NCBI GenBank assembly: GCA_025716855.1
Contig: JAIXMQ010000085.1
Coordinates: 30,019-94,018, forward strand
Origin: Pilaira anomala
Lineage: Eukaryota; Mucoromycota; Mucoromycetes; Mucorales; Mucoraceae
DNA: 64,000 nucleotides
Direction of reading: 5' to 3'
Part shown: positions 28,407 through 41,957 of the stretch, piece after piece
Layout of the letters: the number at the start of each line of letters is the position of its first letter
How positions within the stretch are numbered: the first letter of the stretch is position 1
Position numbers and translations under genes: made by a program
The notes under the pieces: model-generated
The model's database searches: none
What the model was told of the DNA's origin: nothing
What the model saw: the letters and a program-made list of their open reading frames with translations, nothing else

Positions 28407-29784
28407 CTTGCAAAAGTATATTAGTAGTAGTTAAGAAAGAAAACCAAAAAAAGAAAGAGAAAAAAAAAAAGTTATAAATATTACACTCCGTCTTTTATAA
28501 AAAAGGGGAAAAAAAAAAAAAAAAAAAAAAACCTGGTTGTAAATTTTTCAAGGAACAAAAGGGATTGCCACTGCACATGTTTTTTTTTATATGTTTCCCC
28601 TCTTGTTTAGTTTAAATCAAAATAGCTCATTAATCTTTTTTTCTTTTTTAATTTGATATCTTTCTCTTTTCTTTATTTATTTATACAACAAAAACATCTC
28701 GCCTTGACTATATACAAAAAGGCAAGTAAAAATCAATTTTTGGCTTTAATACGACTCCTATAATATTGTGCTGTAAAACAGTATAATACATTTTATCTAC
28801 CATTTTAGCTGTCAAAAAAAAAAGGACTTGACTATAAATTTGAAATAAATTCATGTATCACCACCCTCAGGTCTCACTAGATTTATTACCTGTTACCAAA
28901 AAACAAAATTCTAGACAGTCGATATAAACTGATTTAACACTCTTATTTTATCAAATTTTAATAAAGAAAAAAAATCCCTATTCTCTTTCTTTATTTCACC
29001 CCTCTCTTCGCTGATAAATTATAATATAATAACATAATACTTCTCCCTCTCTCTTAAGAAAGATATATAGTGTTGCACATGCAAGTGCCGCATCTAAAAA
29101 AGAAATAGGCACAAAAAATATGTCGTATGACCTCTGAACTACTTACCAGCTTCAAATATTTTTTTTTATCAAAGTAAATTAATTAACAAAGTAAATAGCT
29201 GTAGTACATGATTTATTATCTTTGTAACTAATTCAAAGGTCTAAATAGCCGTGTTTACTTTTTGCATAATTGTTAGTATGGATTGATATATCAGAAGAAA
29301 AGTCGAAAAAGAACGGTACTATTATATATATACACATATCTCATATACTGTCTTTAACGGCGCGCATCAACATGGTTCCGAAATACTTTTTGATTCTTGC
29401 TATGCATGCACATAAAATATGAATTCGATTCATATACATAGCTGATTCACTTTTAATATTATGCAAACCCAATGGCTTTAAAGGAGGGGATTGAAATTTA
29501 GATCCCCACAATGTTACACCGTAAACGGCCTTTTTGCTTCTTCACTTGAATACTTTATATTTTGTCGTGGCAGATTATTAACCTCATTCATATACAAGAT
29601 TGATATCTAATTTGTGCAAAAATATATACAAAATATGACGCTGATTTTTTTTTAAAAAAAAGATGTTTATTTTTACCTTTTTACAACAGGTATTTGATCA
29701 GCTATAGACTGTGATACGTTCAATCGATCACAATAGTATTATGTTTATCCTACAGTATTAAATTTATTAGGTTCTTACTCTACA

Positions 29785-29873
29785 CGCTCACGCGTTAGTA
29801 GCTATTTATTTTTGTTAAGGGCTAATTGTCACTGCTAATTGTTGACCTCTTTTATTTTCACACGCCACACAAA

Positions 29874-29927
<54 letters not shown>

Positions 29928-30310
29928 TTTCATTATAAATAAATCACTTTTTTTTTCCCTTTTTTTTTCTTTTCTTCAACTCAAAATAAGATATGTTGAA
30001 CCCTCATCTTAATCTCTTGCCTAATTACATACGTTATTTATACAAGAGATTGTATTAAGATATAGACGACTTTGAAACGTGTATAATACATGTTATGAAT
30101 GGTAAGACAACGTTTTATAAACCCTAGTTAAACTTTATCACAAAGAAGTGATTTATTACATATCTAGCAAATATCAATAAAAAAAAAAACTTTTTCTGTG
30201 TAGACTGCATACATATTCCGTCTGAGTCTGAGTTAGTGTTAGTGATGGGAATGACTGTTTGACGAACGAGAAGAGTGTAGGTCAGCTCGTAAAAATCAAA
30301 GAAATTCTGA
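29785..30310 (+). repeat. Dispersed repeat, copy C, expanded by T48
   Basis: Third copy of the repeat at 16640 and 18475. It keeps the ACACAAACAGG entry (here expanded into T48), GAGATTGT, GACTTTGAAAC, ATAATACATGTT, a GGTAAG donor-like site, GAAGTGATTTATT, a CTGTGTAG acceptor-like site followed by ACTGCAT, and AGGTCAGCTCGT. No intact gene follows it. Confidence 0.6.
29878..29925. repeat. Poly(T) tract, 48 bases
   Basis: Run of T located at the point where copies A and B of the dispersed repeat have short T-runs. Confidence 0.9.
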
Positions 30311-30319
30311 TACTTTTTA

Positions 30320-30320
<1 letters not shown>

Positions 30321-30353
<33 letters not shown>
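30321..30353. repeat. Poly(A) tract, 33 bases
   Basis: Run of A directly after the conserved 3' part of repeat copy C. Confidence 0.9.
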
Positions 30354-30354
<1 letters not shown>

Positions 30355-31863
30355 GAGGTCATTTCGTAGGTTGCGCTGCATATTAAATTATTTGTATCAA
30401 AGATCCAAGCAGTTAACAACAGCCGTGATGATGATTGATGAGTATAATACATCAAAGGTAAGAAATATACGAGTCATATGAATGACTGGCTCTCACAAAC
30501 TGAACAGATTTGCTCATCATGTAAGACCAAGACCTTGGACGAGGTTCTATGAAATTTTCGATTACAAAAACTGTTCCATCCTGTGGAACTGAGACATTAA
30601 CGCAAGCAAGAATATGGCTGGAATCTCCATGTCTATTTGGAAAGGTGAAGGCCGTCCTTCTATTTATATTATACAATAGAAATCAAGACCGTAGTGGAAA
30701 AAACGGTTGTGTACAAATGTGTTTAAAAAAACTTTACAGGCAAGCTTGTATAATGCACTGACGTTCATGGATCCTTTTTCTTTTCCAAATTCCTTTTTGA
30801 CTTCCAAAAAGAAATAACCTTTTTTTTTATAGCAAAGAACCTTCAGACGTGTAGATATTATACCAAGACATTATTTTAATGCTCTTTTTTATTATTGAAA
30901 ACAATAAGAAAAACATAATTTGCTCGATTCGTTTAGATGAATGATGGGTTTATCCTAGTTTAAATAGATCACATAATTTTTCATCCACAAGCTATATGTA
31001 TAACTCTATTGCAATAAAATATCGTTCATTATATTCCGTTTAACATCGTAAATAATACCTCTCCAAGCCCATAGGATATGTATTTTTTTTTTTTCATCGT
31101 AAATCGTCGTCTTGATAATAAACAATATCACTCATTACCCAAATTGATTGAAATAAATAAACAAGCCCAGACACGAGTGTGGTGGAACATTCACCAAATT
31201 GAATTCGGTTTCACAACTTTGTTAAAAAAAAAAAAAGGTTCAAACACTATACAATGTACCCAGAGCATTGACAAATAGCAAGGCTACACACATACACAAA
31301 ACTTAATTTGACGCCGAAAATCAAACTACTGTTATATATTTATGAAAATCCCGAGAAGATGTTGGAACGGGGGCCGATGAAGGTTTTCACTTTACTTTTT
31401 AGTAGTTCAATAATGAATTCTAAATAACTCTTATTTTATATTGTACCTCGTTTGGCACTTGTTTATTAAGCTCTACATATATATATATATATATATATTT
31501 TTTTGATAGATGTACATTAATAAAAAAATCGAATGACATCATATCTATTGGAGAAATAGAGAGAGTATTTAATACTATTGCATTAAAGTTCGTGTACTAG
31601 TTCGTACTAACCATATAATACCATAAATAGTGTCTTGCGAGTAGTAGTAGTACAAAAAAAAGTGAAATAGCTTTTAATTTATTTTCGTAGCACTCTATCA
31701 AAAATAATATGTAGACCGCACTTCCTTCACTGACTGGATACCTTTTTGTACATGCAACTTAAAAAGGTTTACAGAGTATATAAATAAATAAAAAAAAACT
31801 TTATTGTAGTAGTAATATAATAGTCTCTCTATGTGTGTGTGTATATATATATATATAATAGTC

Positions 31864-32953
31864 CTATCTAGAGGTTTGATGATAATAAGAAGAAGTCTTG
31901 TTTTTAGAGTATGCCATATTATAAGCAGGAGCTTGATAAGGATCATGATACTGTTGTTGTTGTTGTTGTTGTTGATGTTGATGTTGATGTTGATGATGAG
32001 GATATAAAGTAGAAGGATCAACAGGAGACATCATTTGTGGATACATGGGATACATAGGTACAAAAGAAGTATGCTGAGGTTGTTGTTTCTTCAAGATTTG
32101 TTCACGTTGATAATTTTGCATACGTTCCCATTCCATATTTAATTGAAATTGTTGTTGTTGATATAATTTCTGTTGATGATTGTTACTGCTACTACTACTA
32201 CTACCTTGGGTATGATTACTATTTGATCTTCTTGGTAATTCAGGCTCACTCTTCATATGTCTTAATGATTGTCTATGCTGTTGATTTTGATAATATTGTA
32301 ATTGCTGTTGATGTAATTGATGTTGACTACTTGATCTAGGTACATGATAAAGACTTTCTTCTGGATTGATAGCTAAATAAGGTGAATGATGATAGGGTAC
32401 AGGAGGTGTATTTGCTTCAGAAGGTGTATTAGTAGCTGTATAATCTTGTGAATTACGACGACTACTTGATCTACTGTTATTATTACTCTTCTTTTTTGAT
32501 TTCTTCAAATTGGGTGAGGATCGGGAAGGTCTAACATAGTGTGTGTTACTTGAATCTTGTTGTTGTTGTGTTTCCTCATGTTGACTTGTTTGACGTAATT
32601 TTCTCATGGATCTTTTCTTTTTAGGGACTAAGATGGATGATGATTTAGTAGGTTCTTGTTCCTCACTTTCGTCTGCACTATGTTCACAATCTGCGTCTTC
32701 TGCTTCGGCTATAATTGATTCTTGTAAGATTCTTTGTTCTTCTAGAACAGGTGAAGGTGTATCCATAGGTACAGATGAATTTGAAATTTCTCTTTCATCC
32801 TCATCATGAATTTGTTCTAATGTGGCTGTAGATGAATTATGTTTACTAGAGACGTTTGAAGAAGAAGAAGCAGTAGGAGGTGGAGAAGTATTATTAATTT
32901 GTGCTGTGCTACCGTTTATGCGACTTAAATAAGATTTACGTTGCGATTTTTCC

Positions 32954-33040
<87 letters not shown>

Positions 33041-34451
33041 GGATCATCTTCTTTAGTTGGCGTTGGATGAGGAATAGCTAAAGAAGCATGTGAAGGATTT
33101 GGTAAGAAAGCAGAAGGAACGTTTGATTTAAGTGGATGTTGATGATGAAGATGATGAGGATTAATAGGATTCGTTGTAGGCGAAAGAGGAGAAAGAGGCG
33201 AAAGAGGTAAAGATTCAGGATTTGAATAATACATTTGGACAGGATCCATTATTAAACCTGGGTGTTGTAATACACCCGTAGTAGGTGATAAAGGCATCAT
33301 AGCCGGGGGTACATATGCTTGTGGAACCATATGTTGTTGAGGTGGATAACCCATCATATTATAATCATCTTGTTGTTGCATTTGTTGATTACGTAAAGCA
33401 GCCAATTTAACTTGAGATCGATGTCTGTCTTTCATACGTTCAATCATGGATTCATTTAATTCGGCTGTATTGATTTCAGGGTCAACCCGATTTGACCAAT
33501 TATCAATTTTGCGTTGAACTAAAAGTCCACTATTTTGTGTACGTCTTTCCATAATTGGTCGCACGCCTTTTGTAACACGTTGTTGATTTTTTCCATTTTG
33601 GCGCATAGTTTCATCTTCGCTGTCGTCTGAATGTTTTGAGTCTTCGTCAGAATCCGAAATATCCGAATCAAGTACTACCTGAGTTACGTGATTATTGGAA
33701 GAAGATGTAGTAAGGGTGTTGTTATAGTTACTGTTGTTGTTACTGTTGTTGTTGCTGTTGCTGTTGCTGTTGTTGTTGTTATAGTTACTGATGTTATTTG
33801 TAGTGGTAGATGTAGATGTAGATGATATGTTATTGTTATTCTTGTTTAAAATTGAATCAAACATGGATGTAGATAAACTTGTATCATTATTATCAAATGA
33901 TGAAATGCCTCTCAAATAACTACTATAAATGCTATCATCTCCTAAAAGGAATGCTGGATCACTCTTTACTTTTTTTTCTGATTTATTATTTCCCATTTTA
34001 GTAGTAGGACCCGTCATCCCTTTCATGTTATCTTGGTCTATTTCAAGTTGTTGTGAGAGGGCAAGAGCCAATGAGAAATCGCTATCCATAACTATTATGA
34101 AAGGTATATGTATATGAGTTATATATTTAATTTATCTATTTTTTTTTTTTTACCTTCTGAAGATTTGAAATCTTTTGTAGGTTTTGTACCTAATTCGGCA
34201 AAAATGTCATCGAATAAACTTCCTGAACCTGCAGGTAAGGTACTACTGTTATTTGATAATGATGATTGTTGTTGTTGTTGTTGTTGTTGATGTTGAGGTG
34301 AAGTGACTGGAGTGTCAATTGATGAGGAGTTATTTAAATTTAGATTTAATTCTAATGATAGTGGTTCGGGTTTACTTGTTGGTAAAGCAGGTACGTGCGT
34401 TTCCTTTTTAGATTTTTTTTTATAAATACTTCCTAGCTTTAAAAGTCCCAT
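31864..34451 (-). CDS. Gln/Asn/Ser-rich low-complexity protein, unknown function
   Basis: Two exons: 34154-34451 and 31864-34091, joined in frame (2,526 nt, 841 aa). The N-terminus MGLLKLGSIYKKKSKKETHV is basic. A short conserved-looking motif SLFDDIFAELGTKPTKDFKS spans the end of exon 1, followed by MDSDFSLALALSQQLEIDQD. A second ordered-looking segment is MERRTQNSGLLVQRKIDNWS followed by INTAELNESMIERMKDRHRS, predicted helical. The rest is disordered, with Asn/Ser runs, His/Gln-rich tails and a pure 29-Gln stretch. I do not recognise a family; such composition is common in fungal regulators and RNA-binding condensate proteins, but that is inference. The exon 1 start is the first ATG; the exon 2 ATG at 34089 is internal. 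Confidence 0.75.
32953..33039 (-). repeat. CAA/CAG polyglutamine tract (29 codons)
   Basis: 28 CAA plus one CAG codon in the low-complexity protein, read on the minus strand. The almost pure triplet array is likely length-variable between strains. Confidence 0.95.
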
Positions 34452-35485
34452 TTTTTTATTGTTTGTAAAAAAAAAAAAAGAAAGAGAGAGAGAAAAAGTG
34501 AAAGAAGTGAAAACAAAAGAAAAAGAATACAAAGTTGAAAGGGGGTTTTAATATGACTTTTTGGTAGGTGACACCATATATAGACAAGCGAGAGAGAGAG
34601 AGAGAGAGAACCCAAATATATTATACTTTGCCCACGAGTTTTCTTTTGCAACACATATATACTATTTCTAAAACGTGCTATACTCCTTTTGTTTTTATTT
34701 TTTATTATTATTTTATTTATTACGCTGAAGATCCTTTTTAATTTCCATAAATTCATATGCTTATTGTTATTTTTTTAATATATTTTAATAATGAAGAAAA
34801 CTTGTTACATTCTAATTACTTTTTTTTTTTTTTTTTTTGGCTTTTTTCAACTAGTCCTTTTTATCCTTTTTGAACTTCCGGTTGGTTAAAAAAGATCGAT
34901 CATCATGATGAGTTCATTTTGTGTTATAACAGTAAAGTAGATCCTCTCCTCCTTGGGCGTATTTATATCATACACTTTTTGAGTGTAATATTTTATATTT
35001 AGATAGACTTTATTCTTCTTTTGTTATTTAAACGTCATCAAGGGGGATGAACATATAACAAAATAACTTTGATGTTTTTTTTTTTATCATCTGATGATAG
35101 CTTTCAAAAACACGCTTTCGATGTACATATTTAAGAAAAAAAAAAAAAGGATGATTGTATTTTTCTGTCATATTTTAACCAATTTTAGAGCGGCGTTATC
35201 CTTTCTTGTAAAGTGAACATTTTTTTTTCATTGTTTCTCGTACATATACCGAGAGTGGGATCATTTTAATTGATAAGAAGACGCGAGTAGGATGTACATA
35301 TTAAATCATTAAATCACTCAATTTGAATAATAATAAAAAAGCAGTAGTATTAGTGGTTGTAGTAGTAGTAATAGTAGTAGTATTTGTATTATATAATTAT
35401 ATCAGCTGTATAAGAAAAAGAAAAAAAAAAATTGAGAAAAAAAGAGGTCGAAAAGGGAGGTTGTTTTTTGGTTGTTTTTTGCTTT

Positions 35486-35526
<41 letters not shown>

Positions 35527-35653
35527 TTTGATTTTTTTTTGCTGTTGTTTTTTTTTTAGAAAAAAAAATAGACAAATAAAAAAAAAGGTATGTTTTGGTA
35601 TTGATGAGGGAGATGAATAGCATTTGATCTATAATTTTTTTTTTCTTTTTCTT
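34452..35653. other. Intergenic, low complexity, no gene seen
   Basis: Promoter side of the Gln-rich gene and downstream side of the casein kinase gene. Contains a GA-repeat near 34590-34608, a GTA/TAG-rich stretch near 35343-35385 and a T35 tract at 35489-35523. Confidence 0.6.
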
Positions 35654-37486
35654 CTAGTGAGTACCACAAGTCATTAAAGACATTAAAGTGTGCCAGAAAC
35701 CACCACGATGTTCTTCTTTTTGATTTTGTTCATAAGAAAGTTGATCTAGGTTACCATGGCGATGGGTATCTGGCATTTTCTTATAAGCATCTGTATTATT
35801 ATTGGGGTTTGTTGTAGTTCTGATAGGGGCAGTAGGCGTAGAGGAGGGCATAGTTGGTAAAGGTGGCGTAATATTATTTGAATTATTATTTGGATGAGAT
35901 GCGTGGCGTTTGACAGAATTAGGTGTATGGTTAGATCGACGAGCATAACTTGTGGGTTGAAGTGTAAGTTTAGATTGTTCTTCTCGAGCTTGACGTCTAC
36001 TTTCACGAGTTTCTGTACCTTTTCCATTAAGTAACATCCAATCATATATTCCATCATCTGAATCTCCCATACGACGCAATACTTTGTTGAATAATTCTCT
36101 TAAAAAGTCATAATCAGGAGATTCTTCAAATCCTAATTTACGTACGTATTGTAGATAAATGCCAAATTCCTCTGCATTAAAATGTTAATTTATGTTTTTT
36201 ATGTGATACAATTTTTTTTTCTTTTTTTTTTACCTGGGAACCCGTCACATAATTCTTTTACTGGTGTCGTTTGTTTCTTTTCTCCAATTCTTTCATACTT
36301 TTGTTTATTCGTAGCTGCTTTCAATCCTTGCCAAGGTAATGATCCTCTCAAGAAATACATGAATACATGTCCTAAAGATTCTAAATCATCTCTTCTTGAT
36401 TGCTCTGAGAATAAAAAAATTAAAAAAAATATCAGTTTAATCGGAGTCTATAGAGATAAATATCATTTCATAAAGAAATAATGAAAAAGGTATGTGTGTA
36501 AAAACCAAATAACTATCGAATAGTAATTGTATGTGTATGTGTGTCTGTACGTGTATCTGTATATACATGTATATATATATGTTTATACGCATACTGAATT
36601 GTATTACAGTACTAACAACAACAACAGCAATAAAAAGTAATATATAAAAAAAAAAGCAACATACCTCTTCCTAAATGGGTATTAATACTCATGTATCTTG
36701 CAGTTCCCGACAAACTTTTACGTTCTCGGTAAGGAATATGTTGTTTTGTTTTTGGATCACGATACAACTTTGCCATGCCATAATCAATCATAAAGACCAT
36801 ATTAGCATATTTAGTACCTGGACGACCAATTAAAAAGTTGTCAGGTTTAATATCTCTGTAAATCAAATTTCTTTCATGAACACTTTCTACACGATTAATC
36901 TATTTTTGTACTACAAATTTAGTATTTTGTTAATAATAATAATAATAATTAAAACGAACCATTTGTTTAGCCAACATGGCAACTGTCTTTATCGAATGTT
37001 TTCTTCCACACATGTCAAATAAATCTTCTAAACTCGGACCGAGTAAATCAATCACAAGAATATTGTGTAATCCCTCTTGACCAAAGTAATAAGCACTCGG
37101 AACACCGGCTGTAATGTCCGACATTTATATATATATTTTAGTTTTTTTTTATATTGGATTCAAATTGTATTATTACGTTACGTAAACCGGCAAGTACTTT
37201 ATAAGTTCTATATTCATCTCTTAATTGTGGTGCATCTGATTTTCTAGGCTCAAATTTAATTGCTACCGATTGATTATTTAACAAGTTTAACCCTAATATT
37301 TTATTTATTAATTTATTTATTTATTTCTCTTTTCTTCTCCTCATTACCTTCATAAAGAACACCAAAACTTCCTTCTCCTAATTTCTTTCCAACTTTATAA
37401 TGAACACCTACAATGTTTGTAGAGGATTGAGAAGATGTTGAAACTGAACTATTGTTTTTATGCAATGGTGGATGATGAGCAGTCAT
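35654..37486 (-). CDS. Casein kinase I (Yck/CK1-gamma-like) Ser/Thr kinase
   Basis: Six exons: 37348-37486, 37182-37292, 36960-37108, 36665-36899, 36234-36404, 35654-36171 (1,323 nt, 440 aa). The kinase domain is about residues 28-300: glycine loop [22 protein letters not shown] lysine, [20 protein letters not shown] catalytic loop, DYG in place of the common DFG, and the CK1 hallmark [20 protein letters not shown]. The adjoining [11 protein letters not shown] matches membrane-associated Yck/CK1-gamma. The tail is disordered and ends MTCGTH, with one Cys near the end as a possible lipidation site; yeast Yck proteins end in a Cys pair. It likely regulates trafficking, nutrient sensing and morphogenesis at the plasma membrane. 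The 5' splice site of intron 3 (ATG|GTTCGT) is non-consensus but gives the expected sequence. Confidence 0.92.
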
Positions 37487-38392
37487 TCCAATCTATTTTT
37501 TTTTTTTCTACTTGTTTTGTTGTTGTATTTTTTTTTTAAAAAAAAAAAAAAAAATAGGTCGAGTTTTACTATTTCAATTGTATAGACTATACAATAACTA
37601 AATTTTAAACAGAAAAAGAAAAAGAAAGAGAGAAGAAGAAGAAAATAAAATAAAAAAGGGAATAGAGAAAAGAGAAAAGGGGAAAGAAAGAAAAGGGGAA
37701 AAAAAAAAAAAAATTATATATCTACGCTCACGCACTGGGGAAATGAAATAAGTGATGGGCACAGTCAAAAGTTTAAACAGAAAGGGCGGAGAATAAAGTC
37801 TTTGAAGCTAATCTACTTCTTTACCACGGTTACAGGGTAAAATTTTGGTTTAGTTGTGAGAGGTCACACGTGCTTGAATTGTAGGACAAAGACTGAAATG
37901 ATAGACAGACTTAAATCTGTATTATGTAAATTCCATAACAAGTTTTTCCAAATCTCCTTATCAAGTCCAATTCTTAACTTGTTACAATGAGAAGCTTGTG
38001 TTTTTAATAGTGAATGGATTTTTTTTTTATTGTATTGTATGGTTTGTATATCTATAGGTTAAGAGTGATGCATATAAAAAGACCTGAAGTGTAGTAGTAA
38101 GTTGTTGTTCATATTCAACTATTATACACACACAACTCCGATTCTCCTCCTTTTACCACTCCTCTTTCTCTCCTCACTCTTTATATACATATACATGTAA
38201 CAATGATGTCCTTTACATTATTGTTTGTGCATTTGCCCTGTTTATTTGTTTTTTATTATAAAAATAGAAAATGACCATCTTGTATACATTAAAAGAACCC
38301 GGATGTAAAATAATCAAATGTGTTGTGTGTGTCCAACTTGCTTCAATTGTGATATAATCACGAGTTTTTACTTTCACTTTTTTTTTTCTGCA
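37487..38392. other. Intergenic, no gene seen
   Basis: Upstream of the kinase gene: a T9A18 tract at 37528-37554, a long purine tract at about 37610-37712, then AT-rich sequence to the STRIP gene stop. No supported gene. Confidence 0.6.
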
Positions 38393-39361
38393 TTACATTA
38401 TGTAATTTTCATCAGAATTAATCATATCATCAAATAAAAAATATTTGTATTTAGCATCTTGTTCTTGTTTAATAGCAGAACTTTGTTGATTTTCTTTCCA
38501 TTTTTGTACAGTCGCGTCCTGAACTTGAATTAAATTATACATTAATTCTTGTTCATCCACTAGATCAATGGATCCATCGTCTGTCACTGCTGGATTGAAT
38601 TGTTCATTCAATTGCTCAATATATATCTTGTTGATTTCTTTTGTTAATTGCTCATATGAGATTTCAGTTCTTTTTTGAGTGTCCTGATGAGGATAAGGTG
38701 TATCCGGTGCTGTTTTATTCATTTGAATATCTTTTTCATCATCTGTTTGATAAAATGTTTCAGAATCAAGCCAAGTTTTATAATTATTTTGAAACGCTTG
38801 ATCTAATCCCTCTTGTTCTTCTTCTACATCTGTTCTATCCATTTCGTATCTTTGAAATCCATTAAACCCTGGTCCGACCGGTACAGAGTCTGTCTGAAGT
38901 TCATCATGCACTGGAAGTAATGATGATAAGTATCTTTCACCATTATACGTATAGGTCAAGATTCGTAAATTATGTTCTTGCATCTAACACAAATACATTT
39001 AGTATTCTTGTCAGAACTGAATCATTTGAAAAAAGATCCCTCATTCTTACCCTTCCTTCTTCTAAATCATCATCGAAATTTGTTTTAGAAATCCAATCAT
39101 CTTTTAAAACTGTATGACAGTTCAAGTAAATAGCTGATACAATTCTCATATTCTCTATATGTACACAAGATGGTTTGGTTTTAGTGAGGAGTTTGCTTAA
39201 ATATGTCACTTTTTATAATTTTACGTGATCTCCATTTTCTTCCTAAATAAGGTACTTGACTTTTCAATAACTTGAGTGTATACAATTCTAAAACAGGATG
39301 TGATATTTTAAGCATTCTTTTTAAAATAGCCTTTGAAAAAAAAAAGGTAAGCTCCTTATCT

Positions 39362-39392
<31 letters not shown>

Positions 39393-41574
39393 GTGTACCG
39401 AAGATTTGTATTGAGCAAGTAACATCACTCGATGTGTCTTGTGTTTGGTCAACATTTGAAGTAAGCGTAAATAATTAATAGCCCAAAACATATTTCTTTT
39501 ATTTGTCGTCGTCGTCGTCGTCATACTTGTTTGAGGTTCAATTGAATCTATATCTCGATTTATGTTATAGTCAAGAAAACTATAATAAGGTATATCCGTT
39601 TGAGCTTTTACTAGGTCCGATATTTCTTGAAGTCCAATGATTTTTAAAATAAGTAATAGGCAACCGGAATCAACAAGTAATTGTGATATGTATTCAAACT
39701 TGAGTACGTCTAATTTTTATATATATATATATTTTTATTTCAATACATATCTTTTTCTTTTTTGTATTATTGTTTTATGGCACTTACGAGATGATTTGGT
39801 CCATTTTAATAATAAAAGTAAAATGCCAGATATAGCTTTTGAATAAACTTCTCGATTTCTAACTGCATCCATATCTTCTAAATACGACAATGTAATATCC
39901 TCTGGCAAATTATCTCTTGTATCTTCTTGGGCTCCATTGGGCGTCGTAACTGCAGTTAATAATAATTTCAATAATACAATGATAACATTTTGTAATTCAG
40001 ATATCACATTTGCCTGTTTTTTTTTAAAAAAATGAAGAATTAACACGCTTTTTTTTTTTTTTTTTTTTGCTAAAATCACATATTACATAAATTTGTTCCA
40101 ATAAATTCATTTCATCACCTTCATCATAACTATCCTGTTTTAACTCTTTTTTATCTTGTTTAATCCGTGCCCATCTCTGAATACCTTTTGATCTTTCTTG
40201 AATGATTTGATAATTGGATAAAGAAGTATGCATATTAGAGACAAAGACTTGACCTGCTTCTTTAATACTTTCAGGGACAGCTAAACCATCATGATTTAAC
40301 GGTAAAACAAAGGTAGGGGACACATATGGGGAGTATAAATAATAATTTGGTTTCTTATTACCCATCAATTGAAACACGCTATTGCCATTGGAAGAAGATT
40401 TAGGAGGAAATAAAGTTTGATAGAGTAATTCAATTTGATTTGTTGCGTTTGTATATCCCATCGCTTGAGCTAATGTAGTAGAGGCTTGAAGGGTTAATGG
40501 AGATGTGATGTCAAATGGAAATTTTTGTGGTATATAAGTAGGATATTTATTCATCACTTCATTTTGGAAAAAGTGTAAATCTTGAGGTGTACTTTTAGAT
40601 AGACTGTTGTTATTAGATAAACCGAGTGACTCTTTTGATTTTTGAGTTGTTTTTTTAATATGGTCTAAACCGCCTGAAATAAATAGTAATGATTTCCAAA
40701 GTAATAATATAATCTTTTATAAAAATCAATTCTTAACTATTTTAGTATCTACAGCTTTTATTTTGATTTTTGTTAATTTTATATACCTTCTTGACCGGAA
40801 AAGATGTATTTAGTTTTTCTCGTAATTTTGCCACCCACAAAAATAAGAATTCAGTTGGATTGGGTTTCAAGGTAAACATGTCAACTTTAAGTTTATTGCT
40901 TGCTTTTGATGGATATTGAAATCGTTGAGATTCCAATAAAACATATAATATAGTTAAATAAAGATCGGATTCAATTGAGCTATTTATTCTCTTTAGATAT
41001 GAATATCTTGCGATTTTTAATTGTATAAATATATGCAAGCTAACCTGTCTAAAGAATTCTGCAGTTTCTGATAAATGATTGCAAATACACCGCATTCAAT
41101 CAACATATCCGTACAATGTACCAATTTTTCTACACGCTGTTGTCTTGATTCATTTTTGTTCGTCGTAAAATTACCTAATGCAGTATGCACTAATATCTTG
41201 GATGCTTTCAATCTAGATTCTTGATCTAAAAAATCTAATTGATCCAGCAACGAAATCACATCTTCTGAATTTATTGTAGATCCATATTCTTTTTCATAAA
41301 GTTTACGATATTCTTGTAATTGAACTGTAACTTCTGTATATTTGAAAAACTCGTTTATTTCATTTTCAAACGTATCTGAATCACAATCATATTGATATTC
41401 TGAGTGTTGATCCTTTTTATTATTATAATTTGATAGTTAGTATTATTTTTTTCTTCTTGCTCATTTTTTTTTTATAGTTACCTTGGCTTTACTAGGTAAG
41501 TTTTGTACAATCTTTCTCAAGTTTCCGGGTGTAAGTATGGGATCTTGGTATTCAACTTGCTCAATTTGCGACAT
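38393..41574 (-). CDS. STRIP/Far11-type STRIPAK complex subunit
   Basis: Nine exons: 41482-41574, 41045-41412, 40787-40988, 40087-40713, 39788-40013, 39399-39709, 39225-39330, 39051-39154, 38393-38983 (2,628 nt, 875 aa; human STRIP1 837). It has the N1221 region (DSDTFENEINEFFKYTE, DVISLLDQLDFLDQESRLKA), the central LLLWKSLLFISGGLDHIKK, and the C-terminal DUF3402 region: AILKRMLKISHPVLELYTLK, VPYLGRKWRSQNMRIVSAIY, LKDDW. STRIP/Far11 is a scaffold of the striatin-interacting phosphatase and kinase (PP2A) complex that controls cell fusion, septation and hyphal development in fungi. The first ATG reads MSQIEQVEYQDPILTPGN. Intron 2 uses a tight acceptor AAAGAG chosen by frame. Confidence 0.9.
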
Positions 41575-41914
41575 GAGAAAAAAAAAGGTTTTAAACAAAG
41601 TTTTTTTTTTAAAAAAAAAAAAGAGGAGGAAGAGAAGTTCAGTAAAACTGTAAACATATATAAAAAAAAAAGGAGAATCTAATGTATGTGTGATTACAGT
41701 CACAAGTAAATCTGATAAACCAAACATTACAGAATCTTCTTGTAATGATAGTCAGGTTGTTGCAGTAAGAAATACTGTGCCGAAATGTTCTAGTGATGTG
41801 ACTTGTAAGAAAATATATCCACAAAGGGAAATAAAGCATTTTAATTATTGAATAAACAATTACACCAGGAAACACAAAGGGAAACATTTTTTGCATGACA
41901 AACACAGTTGACCC

Positions 41915-41957
<43 letters not shown>

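Larger units (their letters stand above)
28407..31863. other. Gene-poor accessory region, 3.5 kb
   Basis: No intact gene recognised. It contains a T9A8 tract at 29645-29661, repeat copy C (29785-30310), a T48 tract and an A33 tract. A minus-strand coding-like fragment lies at about 30452-30676 with a protein-like composition (for example HGDSSHILACVNVSVPQDG) but no ATG, no recognised family and no splice partners; it may be a gene remnant. 31490-31500 and 31840-31858 are TA microsatellites. Confidence 0.5.

Noticed and set aside
30452..30676. Coding-like minus-strand fragment
   Set aside because: No ATG (starts with TTG), no domain and no flanking exons; at most a gene remnant.
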